This document shows, one piece after another, positions 1 through 7,785 of a stretch of 24,995 nucleotides of DNA; position 1 is the stretch's first letter; each line of letters opens with the position of its first letter. The DNA comes from JBPYCR01 sp051846935 (GTDB lineage: Bacteria; Bacillota; Bacilli; Bacillales; Amphibacillaceae), in NCBI RefSeq assembly GCF_051846935.1, contig NZ_JBPYCS010000031.1:1-24995 (forward strand), written 5' to 3'. The notes under the pieces were generated by a model. That model had not been told where the DNA came from. It saw only the letters and a list, made by a program, of their open reading frames with translations, and made no database searches. The translations under genes and the position numbers were made by a program.

Positions 1-960
1 TTGGCTCACTGTATCAAGGAGTATCCTATCCACTAATTTCAGATATAGGTGGTTGGTATTTAGTAGATTTAGGCGGACGAATTGGCTATGTTAATAAAAA
101 ACACGTAGTTTCAGAGTTCACTGCGAACGATAAGTATTTTGAAGTTACTACAAGAACCGCTATCTATCTGAAAGCAGGAGATAGCTCTACTAGGGTAGGA
201 GCGGTAGATCAAGGGCAAGTATTTCCACGTATTCGCGACTATGGAAGCTACCATGAGATTAAGTTTGGAAACACGGTAGGTTACGTAAAGAAAGAGTATA
301 CAAAACCGGGTAATGGGTCGAAGATTAATAATCTAAACAAATCCTACAAAAATACGAAACAACTATTTAAACCGTCATTAAATATAGCAGTCTATGAGAA
401 AACAGACAATGGTTTGAGGCAGTTTGGCTCACTGTATCAAGGAGTATCCTATCCACTAATTTCAGATATAGGTGGTTGGTATTTAGTAGATTTAGGCGGA
501 CGAATTGGCTATGTTAATAAAAAACACGTAGTTTCAGAGTTCACTGCGAATGATAAGTATTTTGAAGTTACCACTAGAACGGCCATCTATATAAAAAAAG
601 AAAACCGTTTAATAGCAGTAGGAGCGGTAGATCAAGGTGAGGTATTTCCTAGAATCAGTGATACGGGCGGTTATCATGTTATTAAGTTCGGAAATGATAT
701 TGGATATGTAAGAAAGGTATATACTAAGCCAGGTGATGGTTGGAAAATAAAAAATATAAATACCGCTTTTGAAAATAGTAAAACTTTATTTAAGCCAGTA
801 ATAAATGTAGCTGTCTATGAGAAGACAGATACTGGATTGAAGCAGTTTAGTTCACTATATAAAGATGTTACTTATCCGATGATATCAGATATTGGCGATT
901 GGGTATTGGTAGATGTTAGCGGTCGTCTTGGTTATGTAAGTAAATCTAACCTAGATATAA
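1..960 (+). repeat. 423-bp in-frame tandem repeat encoding SH3-like wall-binding units
   Basis: Position 1 aligns with 424 and 424 aligns with 847, an exact period of 423 bp or 141 codons. The first 127 bases of the first two copies are identical (1-127 against 424-550), and divergence then rises along the unit. The third copy (from 847) is clearly older: it keeps the protein pattern YEKTD.GL.QF.SLY..V.YP.ISDIG.W but differs at many bases. This suggests a recent duplication or gene conversion that varies the number of wall-binding units. Confidence 0.9.
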
Positions 961-1850
961 TAGGACAAAAATACACAAGTTACGACCTAACATTAGATGA
1001 AGCGTTACAAATTCAATTAGAAGCTAATCCACAAACAACTAATAATTACAAAACCTATGTTTCAAAGGATTTTATTAATGATAAAAACGAAGTAACAGCT
1101 AGTGCTTTGAATGTGAGAGGTGGACCTAGCACGGATTATTGGGTAGTAGGTCAACTGAAAAATGGAAATAAAGTAAAGATAATAAGAGAAATAAATGGAT
1201 GGTATGAAATTGAGTTTTCAAAAAGTAGATTCACTGTAAATGCCAGTCCTTCAGATACACTTTATTATCTAGATCCACTTAATTTTTTAAATGACAGTAT
1301 ACAAAAGTTTCAATTCTTAGATTTAGCACGCGGAAGTGACGTTTCTGCATCAATTTTGAATAACTTTTTAAAAGGTAAGGGAATATTAGCGGGGCAAGGA
1401 CAAGCATTTATAGATGCTAGTCGTATACATGGCATAAATGATATATATTTAGTATCACATGCTATATTAGAGACTGGTCATGGTAGTTCAACCTTAGCTC
1501 AAGGCGTTCAATATAATGGAACAACTGTTTATAATATGTACGGATATGGCGCAAATGATAGCTGTCCCGTAACATGTGGTGCAAAAAAAGCTTATGAGTT
1601 AGGTTGGGACACTCCTTATAAAGCAATTGTTGGTGGCGCTAAGTTTATTGGAAATGGATATATTAAAAAAGGACAAAACACACTATATAAAATGCGTTGG
1701 GATCCTGAGTTCATGGCTAATAACAACAGATACGGTAAACAATATGCTACAGATATTGGATGGGCTTCAAAGCAAGTCAATACAATGTATAACTTGTATC
1801 AACAGTTAGATTCATATACGTTGTACCTTGATATCCCAGTTTATAAATAA
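1..1850 (+). CDS. Secreted SH3-repeat endo-beta-N-acetylglucosaminidase (GH73/LytD-like), 5' end outside window
   Basis: The frame is open from position 3 to the stop at 1848-1850, so the gene enters from the left edge and its start and signal peptide are not visible. The visible part has long bacterial SH3-like repeats (about residues 1-310 of this part), a more typical SH3_3 domain (ASALNVRGGPSTDYW...NGWYEIEF, about 1096-1215), and a C-terminal glucosaminidase domain (about 1280-1815). The motif SHAILETGHGSS carries the expected catalytic Glu, and the YNMYGYGA motif is typical of LytD-type GH73 enzymes. Known role of the family: cutting the GlcNAc-MurNAc bond in peptidoglycan during growth or separation, with SH3 repeats binding the wall. 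The repeat region has a 423-bp tandem duplication. The gene is followed by a strong terminator. The family call is firm; the full length is unknown. Confidence 0.9.
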   Translation, partial: GSLYQGVSYPLISDIGGWYLVDLGGRIGYVNKKHVVSEFTANDKYFEVTTRTAIYLKAGDSSTRVGAVDQGQVFPRIRDYGSYHEIKFGNTVGYVKKEYTKPGNGSKINNLNKSYKNTKQLFKPSLNIAVYEKTDNGLRQFGSLYQGVSYPLISDIGGWYLVDLGGRIGYVNKKHVVSEFTANDKYFEVTTRTAIYIKKENRLIAVGAVDQGEVFPRISDTGGYHVIKFGNDIGYVRKVYTKPGDGWKIKNINTAFENSKTLFKPVINVAVYEKTDTGLKQFSSLYKDVTYPMISDIGDWVLVDVSGRLGYVSKSNLDIIGQKYTSYDLTLDEALQIQLEANPQTTNNYKTYVSKDFINDKNEVTASALNVRGGPSTDYWVVGQLKNGNKVKIIREINGWYEIEFSKSRFTVNASPSDTLYYLDPLNFLNDSIQKFQFLDLARGSDVSASILNNFLKGKGILAGQGQAFIDASRIHGINDIYLVSHAILETGHGSSTLAQGVQYNGTTVYNMYGYGANDSCPVTCGAKKAYELGWDTPYKAIVGGAKFIGNGYIKKGQNTLYKMRWDPEFMANNNRYGKQYATDIGWASKQVNTMYNLYQQLDSYTLYLDIPVYK

Positions 1851-1884
1851 TTAGAAGAAGCTGGCACATAACCAGACTCGAATA

Positions 1885-1927
1885 AAAAACGGTTGTGTTT
1901 ATATAAAATAAACACAACCGTTTTTGG
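1885..1927 (+). terminator. Rho-independent terminator of the glucosaminidase gene
   Basis: A 17-bp perfect stem (1885-1901 with 1909-1925), containing CGGTTGTGTTTA and its complement, closes a 7-nt loop. The A-run on the 5' side and T-run on the 3' side could also let it work from the minus strand. It lies 35 nt after the stop codon. Confidence 0.85.
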
Positions 1928-1975
1928 CTCTAAAATATATGTTGTGGTATAGAAAAAATTCAACAAAATAAAAAT

Positions 1976-2038
1976 ACGCAAACTCCAAAATTTGTTAAAC
2001 TTGTTTTAACGACAAAATAAAAACAAAAGGATTTGCGT
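1976..2038 (-). terminator. Nested hairpin, possible terminator of the LCP gene
   Basis: The outer arms ACGCAAA (1976-1982) and TTTGCGT (2032-2038) enclose an inner hairpin GTTAAA/TTTAAC (1994-1999 with 2005-2010). On the minus strand the outer arm is followed by a T-rich stretch, downstream of the LCP stop at 2062. The long loop makes it an untypical terminator. Confidence 0.35.
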
Positions 2039-2061
2039 GTTTTTATTGGAAGCGATATTAA

Positions 2062-3048
2062 TTATTGACTCGGATTAGATATACTATCTAATTCTAAATG
2101 TTTTTTGAGTGTAGCTATAACTTCTTCTAAAGAATCATCTTTTGCTATTTGATAACTCAAACCATTAATAGTTTCTGGATAAGTCTCTAATGTTAATTTA
2201 TCAATACTACTAACATTAAAGTTTGAATAGGATTTGAAGAATGATATACCTTCACTAATTTTCATATTAGTTTCAGTATCCTGTCCTATAACTTTAGCGA
2301 GATCATCAATTTTACTGATGGTTCCAAAAGACGTTGTTTTATCGATTATTCCCCGTATGACTTCCTGCTGTCTATCATTTCTTCCAATATCACCACGAGG
2401 GTCTTTACTTCTCATTCGTGCAAATGCTAAAGCTTGACTACCGTTTAGCTCCATTTCTCCTTTTAAAAATTTATATCTTATTGGTGGCTCATCATCACTA
2501 TATTGTACAAAGTTAAAGGGTACTTCAACTTTAACACCACCAAGCGTGTCTATAATATTTTTAAAAGCATCAAAATTTACAGAAGCATAGTAATCAATCG
2601 GAATGTCTAAAAAGTTTTCAACAGTATCAATAGTCATTTTTTTACCACCGTATGCGTAGGCATGATTAATCTTTTCTTCTCTGCCTTTTCCAACGATTTC
2701 AACCTTTGTATCTCTTGGTATACTTAATAATTTCAGTCGTTCATCATCAGGATTAAAAGTTGCAACCATTAATGTATCTGAACGACCATGTTCCCCTCCA
2801 GAGGAGTAATCTTCCACACCCATTAATAAAATTGAAATAGGGTCTTTGCTAATTGCTACTTGATCATCCCTCAAATCCGATTTATCTCTACCTAGGTCGT
2901 CATAAGAATCACTTGCCGCCTGGTATGTTTGATATGCGAGATATGCGCCAAATCCGAGTAATGATAAAAATAATATAATTACAATAAGAAGAACGTGGCG
3001 AATTCGTCTTTTCCTTTTTTTTACGACTCTCATTCTTTTACGATTCAT
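2062..3048 (-). CDS. LytR-CpsA-Psr (LCP) family glycopolymer ligase
   Basis: This 328-residue protein has a basic N-terminus and one membrane segment (about residues 19-42, VLLIVIILFLSLLGFGAYLA), then an extracellular LCP domain. Visible family motifs are SILLMGVED near residue 72, GRSDTLMVATFNP, LLSIPRDTKV, INHAYAYGG, and the C-terminal arginine motif ALAFARMRSKDPRGDIGRNDRQQ. LCP enzymes transfer lipid-linked teichoic acid or other glycopolymers onto peptidoglycan. The ATG is preceded by AAAGGAG with good spacing and by a sigma-A-like promoter at 3102-3130. It sits at one edge of the WTA locus, with a second LCP gene at the other edge, so WTA attachment is the likely job. Which LCP acts on which polymer cannot be told from sequence. 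Confidence 0.93.
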   Translation of the reverse strand: MNRKRMRVVKKRKRRIRHVLLIVIILFLSLLGFGAYLAYQTYQAASDSYDDLGRDKSDLRDDQVAISKDPISILLMGVEDYSSGGEHGRSDTLMVATFNPDDERLKLLSIPRDTKVEIVGKGREEKINHAYAYGGKKMTIDTVENFLDIPIDYYASVNFDAFKNIIDTLGGVKVEVPFNFVQYSDDEPPIRYKFLKGEMELNGSQALAFARMRSKDPRGDIGRNDRQQEVIRGIIDKTTSFGTISKIDDLAKVIGQDTETNMKISEGISFFKSYSNFNVSSIDKLTLETYPETINGLSYQIAKDDSLEEVIATLKKHLELDSISNPSQ

Positions 3049-3101
3049 GTGTAGTATAAACTCCTTTAAACGTTATGCGTCGGAAATAATGCATCTTTAT
3101 A

Positions 3102-3130
3102 ATTATAGTTTTTTTTGTAGTTTATTGCAA
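3102..3130 (-). promoter_or_regulatory. Probable sigma-A promoter of the LCP gene
   Basis: On the minus strand, TTGCAA (3125-3130) is followed by a 17-nt spacer containing an A8 tract, then a perfect TATAAT (3102-3107). The expected transcript start is about 45 nt upstream of the ATG at 3048. Confidence 0.65.
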
Positions 3131-3265
3131 TCTGATTTTGATACTACCATATTTATAACACGATACTTGTTAAAAAATGATTACAATTGTCGAATTGCAC
3201 CGATAATGGTTTAAGAGACAAATTCATTTAAGCATATAAATATAGCTCGTATAAAGAGTACATTT

Positions 3266-3301
3266 AAAATAAAAAAGTCACCCTGCTACAATGTGGGTGA
3301 C
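3266..3301 (-). terminator. Rho-independent terminator of the tagD-tagB operon
   Basis: On the minus strand, GTCACCC and GGGTGAC (3295-3301 and 3277-3283) form a stem around an 11-nt loop. A T6 run (A-run at 3271-3276 on the plus strand) follows directly. It begins 18 nt after the TagB stop codon. Confidence 0.85.
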
Positions 3302-3319
3302 CAAATCCAACCTATATTG

Positions 3320-4504
3320 TTATCCAAAGGCTCTTTCTTGTTCCTCAGTAGCGGTTAGAAATCGTACCAAATTCTCACTCGATTTCCCGCGTGAATATTC
3401 ATTCCAGTCTTTCGCAAATCGTTTAATTGTCTCGCGGTCAAATTCGTTCTTTTTAATAGCTTCAATAATTCCTTCCGTTGTACATACGACTGGGCCAGGC
3501 ATAATGCTTTCATATTGAGCAATCAAACCGCTTGATTTCTTATATGCATCCATATCATACGCATAGAAGATCATGGGCTTTTCCAATAGTGCAAATTCAA
3601 AAGGAATCGATGAATAATCGGTAATTAATATATCTGTAATAAATAGGAAGTGATTTATATCGTAATAATCGGATACATCATATACAAAGTCTGAATACTT
3701 TTCGTTTAATCGATAAGCTGCGGATGGATGGTGTTTAATAACTAATATATATTCATTTGAAAATGCATCATATAACTTTTGAATTTCTAGCTCTAGCTCT
3801 AAATGATGATTTCCATCTTTGCGAAAGGTAGGGGCATAAACAATGACTTTTTTCCTTTTCTGATTAAGTGCTGGATACGCTCTATAAAGCTGCTGAACGA
3901 TTTCAAGCTGTTTTTGTTTATTGAAAAATACATCTGTCCGAGGGATTCCTGTACGTAAAATAGAGGCATGAGATAGGCCGAAGCTGTCGCCAAAAATTCC
4001 TGCCATCTTCTCAGAACCAACGACTACATAGTCGAAACGGTCGTATACCTTTTGAAATCGCTCATTTGCTTTTACGCTACGCATTTTTGTCGAAGGGTCT
4101 TTTAGACCAAACTGCTTAATCGCTCCTGCTGCATGCCATAATTGAATGCACGTAACGTCTTCACGGAAGGCGGTAACAGCTAAAAAACCAAAATAGTTAT
4201 CTACTAAAATAGTACGAGCAGTAGCAAGATGATAGATAGAATGTAAGAAAGCAATCGGACGTGTAGTTTGAAAAGGTATGATTTTACCGAGCGATTTATT
4301 AAAGGGATACTTACATGTTGAGCTTTTTAAAATAACGATTTCTTCTTCGGGGGAATCGTTTTTTAATGATTGAGCGGTATAGAAAATATTATCCCCAAAA
4401 GAAGCAACGCAAACAGTTTTATTCTTCAATGGAAACATCTTAAAAAGAGTGAAAAAGGTACGAAAAACAAAAAGATAAATGGTGATGGATAGCTCTCTAG
4501 CCAT
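3320..4504 (-). CDS. tagB: CDP-glycerol:glycerophosphate glycerophosphotransferase, TagB-like primase
   Basis: This 394-residue protein of the CDP-glycerol glycerophosphotransferase family shows the N-terminal block VDNYFGFLAV, the conserved IQLWHAAGAIKQFGL, ApTFR (VIVYAPTFRKDG), VIKHHPSA, and the C-terminal signature DILITDYSSIPFEFALLEKP. In WTA synthesis, TagB adds the first glycerol-phosphate to the ManNAc-GlcNAc linkage unit at the inner membrane face. The reading frame is open to 4618, but the ATG at 4504 is preferred: it overlaps the tagD stop in ATGGCTAG, the typical 8-bp overlap of translationally coupled genes, and gives the usual family length. A TarF-type role (adding later glycerol-phosphates) is an alternative. 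Pairing with tagD argues for the glycerol branch. Confidence 0.85.
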   Translation of the reverse strand: MARELSITIYLFVFRTFFTLFKMFPLKNKTVCVASFGDNIFYTAQSLKNDSPEEEIVILKSSTCKYPFNKSLGKIIPFQTTRPIAFLHSIYHLATARTILVDNYFGFLAVTAFREDVTCIQLWHAAGAIKQFGLKDPSTKMRSVKANERFQKVYDRFDYVVVGSEKMAGIFGDSFGLSHASILRTGIPRTDVFFNKQKQLEIVQQLYRAYPALNQKRKKVIVYAPTFRKDGNHHLELELEIQKLYDAFSNEYILVIKHHPSAAYRLNEKYSDFVYDVSDYYDINHFLFITDILITDYSSIPFEFALLEKPMIFYAYDMDAYKKSSGLIAQYESIMPGPVVCTTEGIIEAIKKNEFDRETIKRFAKDWNEYSRGKSSENLVRFLTATEEQERAFG

Positions 4505-4895
4505 TGTGCACCATGTGTAAGTCGTTTTTAATTTTAGTAGTAGAAATTCCAATTGTTCTCGGCAAATAGACAACTTCACAATACTTCTGGAGAAAGTCAA
4601 ACTTCCCTTCCCAATCATCGCCCATTACAAAGGTATCTATATTATATTTTCGTATATCTTCAATTTTTTGTTCCCAACTGATTTCAGGTATTACTTTATC
4701 TACATATTGAATAGATTCCAGTATCACTTTTCTGTTCGCATAATTATAGTATGCTTGTTTATTTTTCTTGGAATTGAATTCATCTGTAGAAAGCGCCACA
4801 ATCAGATAATCGCCTAATTGTTTTGCACGCTTCAGTATATTAATATGGCCTGGGTGTATTAGATCAAACGTACCGTATGTGATCACTTTTTTCAT
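4497..4895 (-). CDS. tagD: Glycerol-3-phosphate cytidylyltransferase
   Basis: This 132-residue protein matches the compact nucleotidyltransferase family in length and motifs: TYGTFDLIHPGHINIL (with the HxGH nucleotide-binding motif) at the start, MGDDWEGKFD in the middle, and RTIGISTTKIK at the end. It makes CDP-glycerol from CTP and glycerol-3-phosphate, the donor for poly(glycerol-phosphate) WTA. A GAAGGAG ribosome site precedes the ATG. It is first in a two-gene operon with tagB, whose start overlaps the tagD stop by 8 bp. Its upstream region contains four PhoP-type hexamers that cover the predicted promoter. Confidence 0.95.
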   Translation of the reverse strand: MKKVITYGTFDLIHPGHINILKRAKQLGDYLIVALSTDEFNSKKNKQAYYNYANRKVILESIQYVDKVIPEISWEQKIEDIRKYNIDTFVMGDDWEGKFDFLQKYCEVVYLPRTIGISTTKIKNDLHMVHNG

Positions 4896-4951
4896 TTGAA
4901 ATTCTCCTTCAATGTGAGATATTTCATCCTATACATTTATAATACCATATA

Positions 4952-4990
4952 TTTACACAATTTTAATATACCGTTTACATCCAATTTACA
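4952..4990 (+). promoter_or_regulatory. Putative PhoP box: four TTHAYA repeats with 11-bp period
   Basis: Hexamers TTTACA (4952), TTAATA (4963), TTTACA (4974) and TTTACA (4985) all match the Bacillus PhoP consensus TT(A/C/T)A(C/T)A and are spaced exactly 11 bp start to start. They lie between divergent tagD and tagG and overlap the predicted tagD promoter elements. In B. subtilis, PhoP~P represses tag genes through such boxes, so repression of tagDB in phosphate starvation is the likely role here (inference). Confidence 0.75.
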
Positions 4991-4991
4991 A
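4963..4991 (-). promoter_or_regulatory. Candidate promoter of tagD-tagB
   Basis: On the minus strand, TTGTAA (4986-4991) and TATTAA (4963-4968) are separated by 17 nt. Each matches four of six consensus bases, so it is a moderate sigma-A candidate. Both elements coincide with PhoP-type hexamers. Confidence 0.4.
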
Positions 4992-5035
4992 TTTTGCGGT
5001 GATGAAGGAGGAACCTTGTGATACATGAAGCAGTT

Positions 5036-5181
5036 TAGAAGTTTAGGTTTTCGGATTAGCTTGTGGAAAACAAGAAAGCCTCTTCGGTAGCTAATGGCGA
5101 GAATCCAGCGGAAATAAAGAAGAGAATGAGATCGGTGAGCATAACACGAGGAAGCTCACCACTCGACCGAAGAAAGCGAGT
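5036..5181. other. Non-coding block with three hairpins between tagD and tagG (intergenic 4896-5370)
   Basis: The intergenic region of 475 bp holds the PhoP box, the tagG promoter and this unexplained block. It is richer in GC than its surroundings and has no open frame longer than about 25 codons. Stems seen are CTTGT/ACAAG (5060-5064 with 5070-5074), GGTGAGC/GCTCACC (5134-5140 with 5154-5160) and ACTCG/CGAGT (5161-5165 with 5177-5181). It lies upstream of the tagG promoter, so it is not the tagG leader. It may be an interspersed repeat, a small RNA or a decayed gene; I do not recognise it. Confidence 0.4.
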
Positions 5182-5283
5182 ATATAATTTTAAAAAGTTC
5201 TCCATATCCGTTGTTTTACGAATATCTAAAAATTGAAAGGAATCGTTTATTTACTCATAAAACCGTACAAAACCTTATTATCA

Positions 5284-5312
5284 TTGTCAATTAGTGGCCA
5301 TGAATGTATAAT
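5284..5312 (+). promoter_or_regulatory. Strong sigma-A promoter of tagGH
   Basis: TTGTCA (5284-5289), a 17-nt spacer and TATAAT (5307-5312) make a near-consensus promoter. The expected start near 5319 gives a leader of about 50 nt before the tagG ATG at 5371, which has an AAAGGG ribosome site. Confidence 0.8.
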
Positions 5313-5370
5313 TTAATAACGCATAAACTAACTTTTCGTTTAGAATATAAAGATTTGAAAGGGAATATGT

Positions 5371-6195
5371 ATGAAATCCTTGATCGCTATAATTACAGAA
5401 CAATTCAAACACTTTTATTTAATTAAAAGGTTGTCTTTATATGAAATAAAGAGTAAAAATCGAAACAACTATTTAGGAATGGCCTGGGAAATTATTAATC
5501 CAGCAATTCAAATATTGATTTACTGGTTTGTTTTTGGGAGTATTCGACAACGGGCAGATGTGGAGGTTGCACCTGGTTTTGAAGTTCCTTTTATTTTATG
5601 GTTATTGGGCGCTTTTACGTTGTGGGTGTTTTTCTACCAATCAACGATTTTAGGTTCAAAGTCTATTTACAGCAGATTAAAAATGCTATCAAAAATGAAT
5701 TTCCCTATGAGTGTAATTCCTAACATTGTCATATTTTCTCAGTTTTACATTCATTTAGTTTTGCTCGTTATTACAATAATCATTCTCCAGCTGTCAGGTT
5801 ATACAATAAATATATATTATGTACAATTATTGTATTTTATTATCGCAACGTTTTGTCTTTTGTTTGCAATCGCTTTAATTACTTCAACGTTATCTACTAT
5901 TATAAGAGATCTTCATATGCTCTTAAATGCAACACTGCGTATGGTCTTATACGTATCACCAATTTTATGGCCTGTCTCTGCGATAATAAAGGATCCGTTT
6001 ATTGTAAAGCTTTTAATGCTTAACCCATTATATTATCTTATCGAAGGCTATCGTGCTGCTTTCTTTGGGGTGGAATGGTACTTCGTTGTGCATTGGCAGT
6101 ACACGTTATATTTTTGGGGCTTAGTTTTAATATTATTTGCTTTTGGTGCGATGCTACACCTGAAATTTAGAAGGCACTTTATTGATTATTTATAA
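5371..6195 (+). CDS. tagG: Teichoic acid ABC transporter permease TagG
   Basis: This 274-residue ABC-2 type permease has about six membrane segments. The N-terminus is KSLIAIITEQFKHFYLIKRLSLYEIKSK, with the family motif NNYLGMAWEIINP before the first segment. The end MLHLKFRRHFIDYL is typical of TagG. With TagH it flips undecaprenyl-linked WTA across the membrane. It is the first gene after a strong promoter, and the tagH ribosome site (AAAGG) overlaps its stop codon, so the two subunits are coupled. Length matches the family. Confidence 0.93.
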   Translation: MKSLIAIITEQFKHFYLIKRLSLYEIKSKNRNNYLGMAWEIINPAIQILIYWFVFGSIRQRADVEVAPGFEVPFILWLLGAFTLWVFFYQSTILGSKSIYSRLKMLSKMNFPMSVIPNIVIFSQFYIHLVLLVITIIILQLSGYTINIYYVQLLYFIIATFCLLFAIALITSTLSTIIRDLHMLLNATLRMVLYVSPILWPVSAIIKDPFIVKLLMLNPLYYLIEGYRAAFFGVEWYFVVHWQYTLYFWGLVLILFAFGAMLHLKFRRHFIDYL

Positions 6196-6210
6196 AGGTT
6201 TGTGATAAAT

Positions 6211-7011
6211 ATGCAAAAAGCAATTGTTTTAAAAAATATAGTAAAAAAATACAAGCTATATAACGGCACAAAGGAACGACTGCTCGACTTAATCACGCCT
6301 AAAAAATATGGCGAGGATTTTTATGCTTTGTCAAATGTCAGCTTGGAAGTTGAAAAAGGAGAAACGTTAGGTTTTATCGGTATAAACGGTTCTGGAAAAT
6401 CAACACTTTCCAACATTATAGCTGGCATCGTACCGGAATCATCTGGATACGTCGAAGTTAATGGAAAAACATCTTTAATAGCCGTCTCAGCTGGATTAAA
6501 AGAAACCTTAACAGGCAGAGATAATATTGAGCTAAAGTGTTTAATGCTAGGCTTTAGCAAAGCTGAAATTAAAAAGATGGAACCAGAGATCATTGAATAT
6601 TCAGAACTAGGAAAGTTTATTGATCAACCGGTTAAATCGTATTCAAGTGGGATGAAGTCTAGACTTGGATTCGCGATTACAATAAATATTAATCCAGATA
6701 TTTTAATCATTGATGAGGCACTATCTGTCGGTGACAAGGCGTTTGCCGAAAAATGTTTAGAAGAAATGAAAGAATTTAGAAAAGAAGGCAAGACAATGAT
6801 TTTTGTCAGTCACTCCTTAGGGCAAATGAAAAAGTTCTGCGATAAAATAGTGTGGCTGGAATATGGGATGGTGAAAGAATTTGGACGAGCAGAAGAAGTA
6901 CTGCCGATGTATGAAAATTTTATTAAAAAGTGGAAAAAGATGAGCAAAAAAGAAAAGGGAGACTATAAAAGCAGTATGATGCAAAAACATCGCGAACACG
7001 TCGTGCAATAA
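6211..7011 (+). CDS. tagH: Teichoic acid ABC transporter ATP-binding protein TagH (short form)
   Basis: ABC ATPase with Walker A (GINGSGKST, about residue 60), signature SYSSGMKSR, Walker B (DILIIDEA) and H-loop (VSHS). Motifs SLIAVSAGLKETLTGRDNI and KCLMLG are typical of TagH. It powers TagG export of WTA. I prefer the ATG at 6211 because the protein then aligns in length with the N-terminus of B. subtilis TagH. A GTG at 6202 is possible but only about 3 nt from the AAAGG site. At 266 residues it ends soon after the ATPase domain (KKWKKMSKKEKGDYK...) and lacks the membrane-crossing C-terminal extension of B. subtilis TagH, resembling the short TarH of staphylococci. Confidence 0.93.
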   Translation: MQKAIVLKNIVKKYKLYNGTKERLLDLITPKKYGEDFYALSNVSLEVEKGETLGFIGINGSGKSTLSNIIAGIVPESSGYVEVNGKTSLIAVSAGLKETLTGRDNIELKCLMLGFSKAEIKKMEPEIIEYSELGKFIDQPVKSYSSGMKSRLGFAITININPDILIIDEALSVGDKAFAEKCLEEMKEFRKEGKTMIFVSHSLGQMKKFCDKIVWLEYGMVKEFGRAEEVLPMYENFIKKWKKMSKKEKGDYKSSMMQKHREHVVQ

Positions 7012-7043
7012 TTGGTTTTATAGGATAATAATACCATGTTCTA

Positions 7044-7072
7044 TTTAACTTTAGGATGAATAGCGGTATAAT
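7044..7072 (+). promoter_or_regulatory. Possible promoter of the CDP-ribitol/polymerase operon
   Basis: A perfect TATAAT (7067-7072) lies 33 nt upstream of the tarI-like ATG, with a poor TTTAAC -35 at 17 nt. There is no terminator after tagH, so read-through from tagGH is also possible. Confidence 0.45.
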
Positions 7073-7104
7073 AGTGAATTAAGGGAATTTACGAGGAGGT
7101 CACT

Positions 7105-7785
7105 ATGAAGAAATATAGTTTTATTTTACTATCTGGTGGAATCGGAAAGCGGATGCAGCTTAACATTCCGAAACAATTTTTGCTGTTAGCGGGAAAACCA
7201 ATTTTTATACATGTTTTGGAGAAGATAGACAGCATTGATGAAATAGCTGAGGTTATCATACCTTGTCCAAAGGAGTTTGTTGAAAAGACAGAAAGTATTA
7301 TAAAAAATTATAATTTTTCTAAGCGGATTCATTGTATAGAAGGTGGGGATTCGAGACAAGAATCTGTATATAAAGGTCTCCAAGAAGCTACTCTGGATCA
7401 TGTTATTATTCATGAAGCGGTAAGACCATTTGTTTCTGTTGATGAATATGAAACGTTAATACATTGTGAAAATGAAAACGCTATATTTGGAACAGATATA
7501 CCATTTACTGTGTTGCAAGGAAAAAAGGTTGTGGAGGCGAATTTAAATCGGTCGAATTTAGTTAATGTGCAGCTTCCTCATAAATACGATCGAAAAAAGC
7601 TATTATACGCGCACGAATGTGCACGAAAAGATGCTATGGAATTTACGGAAGATGCTAGTCTCTATTTCCATTATTACAAATCGGAAATTACAATTTTAAA
7701 AGGCAGTGACTACAATATTAAAATCACGAAGCCGGTTGATCGACAAATTGCAGAGGTCATCTATAAAGAAAAGGAGCGATACTAA
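7105..7785 (+). CDS. tarI: D-ribitol-5-phosphate cytidylyltransferase, TarI-like
   Basis: This 226-residue protein of the IspD/TarI nucleotidyltransferase family has the N-terminal CTP-binding loop LLSGGIGKRMQ followed by PKQFLLLAGKPI, then HEAVRPFVSVDE in the middle and NIKITKPVDRQIAE near the end. IspD (isoprenoid pathway) and TarI share this fold. The position inside a WTA cluster, next to a reductase and phosphotransferases, favours TarI, which makes CDP-ribitol. A strong GAGGAGGT ribosome site lies 6 nt before the ATG. Its stop overlaps the next gene's start by one base (TAATG), so the two are coupled. No TarJ-type zinc dehydrogenase is nearby; the downstream SDR probably replaces it. 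Confidence 0.85.
   Translation: MKKYSFILLSGGIGKRMQLNIPKQFLLLAGKPIFIHVLEKIDSIDEIAEVIIPCPKEFVEKTESIIKNYNFSKRIHCIEGGDSRQESVYKGLQEATLDHVIIHEAVRPFVSVDEYETLIHCENENAIFGTDIPFTVLQGKKVVEANLNRSNLVNVQLPHKYDRKKLLYAHECARKDAMEFTEDASLYFHYYKSEITILKGSDYNIKITKPVDRQIAEVIYKEKERY

Noticed and set aside
4505..4618. N-terminal extension of TagB to 4618
   Set aside because: It lies fully inside tagD in another frame; the ATG at 4504 gives family length and an ATGGCTAG overlap.
5013..5090. Short frames after AAGGAGG in the tagD-tagG gap (6 and 21 codons)
   Set aside because: Too short and without known features; kept only as part of the unexplained block.
7105..7785. IspD (isoprenoid pathway) assignment
   Set aside because: The fold is shared, but the coupled SDR and WTA neighbours favour TarI.
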